Source: Patescibacteria group bacterium
Lineage (GTDB): Bacteria > Patescibacteria > Microgenomatia > Levybacterales > UBA12049
Length of the DNA: 7,434 bases
Direction of reading: 5' to 3'
Assembly: GCA_023379465.1 (NCBI GenBank)
Contig: JAMCTM010000012.1
Span: forward strand, 1 to 7,434
Within the stretch, counting starts at the first letter, position 1. Every line of letters starts with the position of its first letter. Below the pieces are notes generated by a model that had not been told where the DNA came from, ran no database searches, and saw nothing but the letters and a program-made list of their open reading frames with translations. Made by a program: the position numbers and the translations under genes. This document shows positions 5,712 through 7,434 of the stretch, piece after piece.

Positions 5712-7364
5712 ATGCAAGAATCTCTAATAGAAAAACTCAAAAAACTTATTAAAGGCGATGTTTCAACGGATGACCAAACGCTCCGCGACTATTCCCATGA
5801 TGCTTCTCTTTTCGAGGTAAAACCTCAGGCAGTGGTTTTCCCAAGAGATAAAGAAGATGTTAAAAAAATAGTCACGTTTGTCAAGGAACTTAAAAAAGAT
5901 CACCCATCACTATCAATTACCGCAAGATCCGCGGGCACAGACATGGGCGGAGGGGCTATAAACGATTCCATTATTCTTGAGTTTTCCAGATATTTTAACC
6001 ATACCCCTCAAATTCACGGCGATACGGCTGTAACCGAACCGGGGGTTTTTTATCGGGATTTCGAGAAAGAAACCTTAAGGCATAATCTAATTTTTCCATC
6101 CTATCCCGCCTCAAGAGAAATATGCGCCATGGGAGGAATAGTCAACAATAACTCGGGGGGGGAAAAGTCTCTGCGGTACGGAAAAACGGAAAGGTACGTA
6201 GAAAAAATTAATGTTATTCTTGGAGACGGGGAGGAATACACCCTTGCGCCTTTGGGAAAAAAGGAACTGGATACGAAAATGAAACAGGCAAATTTGGAAG
6301 GGAAAATCTACAGAGAAACTTTTAAGCTCATTAACGATAACCATGATCTTCTTTTAAGAGCAAAGCCCAAGGTTTCCAAGAATTCCGCCGGCTATTCTCT
6401 ATGGAACGTGTTTGACAAAGAAAAAGACGTTTTTGATTTAACAAAACTTTGGGTCGGGGCCCAGGGAACCCTTGGCGTAATGATAGAGGCTGACCTAAGG
6501 CTTGTACCTGTCCATAAGCACAGGGAAATGATGATTATTTTTCTCCATGATCTATCCCATTTGGGACAAATAATCAATGAAATTTTGCCGCTTGAACCGG
6601 AGAGTTTTGAATCATACGATGACAATACCCTAAAACTGGCGCTTCGCTTTTTTCCGCAGTTTCAAAAACTTTTGGGAACAAGAGGAATTATTCAAACAGG
6701 CGTTTCTTTCCTGCCGGAGTTTTTGACCGTTCTTTTTGGCGGCATACCCAAGCTTGTCCTGCAGGTGGATTTTACCGGGGATGACCCCAATATTCTTAAA
6801 CAGAAAATCGCAAGCCTTAGGCAAAAACTTAAACCTCTTCATCCCCAAACCAGAATCGCGCTTGAAAATCAGGAAAATAAATACTGGCTTATCAGACGCG
6901 AAAGTTTTAATCTCTTAAGACAAAAAATACACGATAAACATACCGCCCCTTTTATAGATGATATTGTGGTCGCGCCAAAGAACCTGCCCGAATTTTTGCC
7001 TAAGCTTGACGCGATCCTTAAACAATATCCCCAGTTTCTATCAACTGTCGCCGGACACGTGGGAGACGGAAACTTTCATATCATTCCCCTGGCCGATCTT
7101 AAAAACGAAAAGGTGCGAAAAGCCATTCCCGAACTCGCCGAAAAGGTCTACGGTCTTGTTCTTTCTTACAACGGATCAATCACGGGCGAGCATAATGACG
7201 GATTGATAAGAAGTCCTTTCTTAAAACAAATGTACGGAGAAAAGGTTTACGGTCTTTTTGAAGAAACTAAGAAAATTTTTGATCCGGAGGGCATATTTAA
7301 TCCCGGGAAAAAAACAAACGCCGATCTTTCCTTTGCCATGGATCACATCCGGGTTAATTGGTGA
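5712..7364 (+). CDS. FAD-linked 2-hydroxyacid dehydrogenase/oxidase (GlcD/DLD/YdiJ-like), without Fe-S domain
   Basis: A 550-residue flavoprotein of the VAO/PCMH superfamily that oxidises a 2-hydroxyacid to a 2-oxoacid. The FAD-binding domain (about 37-265) shows ARSAGTDMGGG (71-81), PASRE (132-136), GGIVNNNSGGEKSLRYGKT (141-159), GDG (171-173) and VGAQGTLGV (248-256). The FAD-oxidase C-terminal domain shows FIDDIVVAPKNLPEFL (414-429), GHVGDGNFH (448-456) and TGEHNDGL (491-498); His449, His456 and Glu493 fit the metal ligands known in D-2-hydroxyglutarate and D-lactate dehydrogenases. The ending FDPEGIFNPGK (523-533) is the usual close of the flavin part. The FIDDIVVAP and GEHxDGLxRSPFL segments recall YdiJ-type proteins, but their large Fe-S half is absent, so another protein or a soluble acceptor must take the electrons. 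No signal peptide or membrane helix is obvious. Substrate unknown: D-lactate, glycolate, D-2-hydroxyglutarate or D-glycerate are candidates. It starts 11 bases after transketolase with no Shine-Dalgarno. Confidence 0.9.
   Translation: MQESLIEKLKKLIKGDVSTDDQTLRDYSHDASLFEVKPQAVVFPRDKEDVKKIVTFVKELKKDHPSLSITARSAGTDMGGGAINDSIILEFSRYFNHTPQIHGDTAVTEPGVFYRDFEKETLRHNLIFPSYPASREICAMGGIVNNNSGGEKSLRYGKTERYVEKINVILGDGEEYTLAPLGKKELDTKMKQANLEGKIYRETFKLINDNHDLLLRAKPKVSKNSAGYSLWNVFDKEKDVFDLTKLWVGAQGTLGVMIEADLRLVPVHKHREMMIIFLHDLSHLGQIINEILPLEPESFESYDDNTLKLALRFFPQFQKLLGTRGIIQTGVSFLPEFLTVLFGGIPKLVLQVDFTGDDPNILKQKIASLRQKLKPLHPQTRIALENQENKYWLIRRESFNLLRQKIHDKHTAPFIDDIVVAPKNLPEFLPKLDAILKQYPQFLSTVAGHVGDGNFHIIPLADLKNEKVRKAIPELAEKVYGLVLSYNGSITGEHNDGLIRSPFLKQMYGEKVYGLFEETKKIFDPEGIFNPGKKTNADLSFAMDHIRVNW
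6155..6162 (+). repeat. Run of eight G inside the FAD-binding motif of the oxidase gene
   Basis: Eight consecutive G encode the Ser-Gly-Gly of the NNNSGGEK segment (third base of TCG plus two GGG codons). The frame is intact as given. The same residues could be encoded without a homopolymer. Confidence 0.9.
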
Positions 7365-7434
7365 ATTTACCGAAAATCATGCCGTAGAATTCAACACACT
7401 GCCTACACTGGCTGAAACAACACATTAGAATTGT
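7365..7434. other. Right-edge intergenic sequence with nothing identified
   Basis: Seventy bases follow the oxidase stop. No hairpin with a T run, promoter or + strand gene start is evident, so the operon may continue beyond the window. TAGAATT occurs twice (7386-7392 and 7424-7430), which may be chance. A minus-strand frame is open from the edge to a TAA at 7354-7356 but shows no recognisable motif. Confidence 0.4.

Noticed and set aside
6736..7206. Two additional + strand frames (6736-6918 and 6958-7206) inside the oxidase gene
   Set aside because: They lie in an alternative frame within a gene whose own frame carries the conserved FAD-oxidase motifs throughout.
7354..7434. Minus-strand open frame entering from the right edge, with several Cys (Cys-Cys-x4-Cys-x2-Cys) and a TAA at 7354-7356
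   Set aside because: Only 26 codons are visible, it overlaps the end of the oxidase gene, and no recognisable family motif is present; chance openness is likely.

Overview
The window is a compact bacterial segment with six complete protein genes, all on the + strand, covering almost everything from about 215 to 7364. It uses the standard code: genes end in TAG, TAA and TGA, and no gene needs TGA read through. TypA and a DgkA-type lipid kinase make it bacterial rather than archaeal. Several features suggest a Candidate Phyla Radiation (Patescibacteria)-like genome: split two-gene transketolase, a MOFRL glycerate 2-kinase, tight packing, mostly absent Shine-Dalgarno sites, and proteins that fit bacterial families but diverge from the usual consensus. 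That placement is an inference from gene style, not a phylogenetic result.

Layout: 1-114 is an open frame running in from the left edge, possibly the tail of a transposase. 115-214 is non-coding and carries a perfect extended -10 element (163-171), probably the typA promoter. 215-2050 is typA/bipA, a ribosome-associated GTPase. 2094-2480 is a small membrane lipid kinase (DgkA/undecaprenol kinase family), probably cotranscribed with typA. A 58-base gap (2481-2538) holds a plausible promoter placed so that transcription would start at or next to the following ATG, overlapped by a small inverted repeat. 2539-7364 is a four-gene metabolic run: glycerate 2-kinase, transketolase N-terminal subunit (stop and start overlap by one base), transketolase C-terminal subunit (28-base gap) and an FAD-linked 2-hydroxyacid dehydrogenase/oxidase (11-base gap). 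The last 70 bases hold nothing I can name.

How the genes may work together: glycerate 2-kinase sends D-glycerate into lower glycolysis as 2-phosphoglycerate. The two transketolase chains form one ThDP enzyme of the non-oxidative pentose phosphate pathway. The FAD enzyme oxidises an unidentified 2-hydroxyacid. One hypothesis is that it makes hydroxypyruvate, a known ketol donor for transketolase, from D-glycerate, so that the four genes form a D-glycerate branch point. The substrate cannot be read from sequence, and D-lactate, glycolate or D-2-hydroxyglutarate are equally possible. I found no tRNA, rRNA, CRISPR array, complete insertion sequence, defence system or clear rho-independent terminator.
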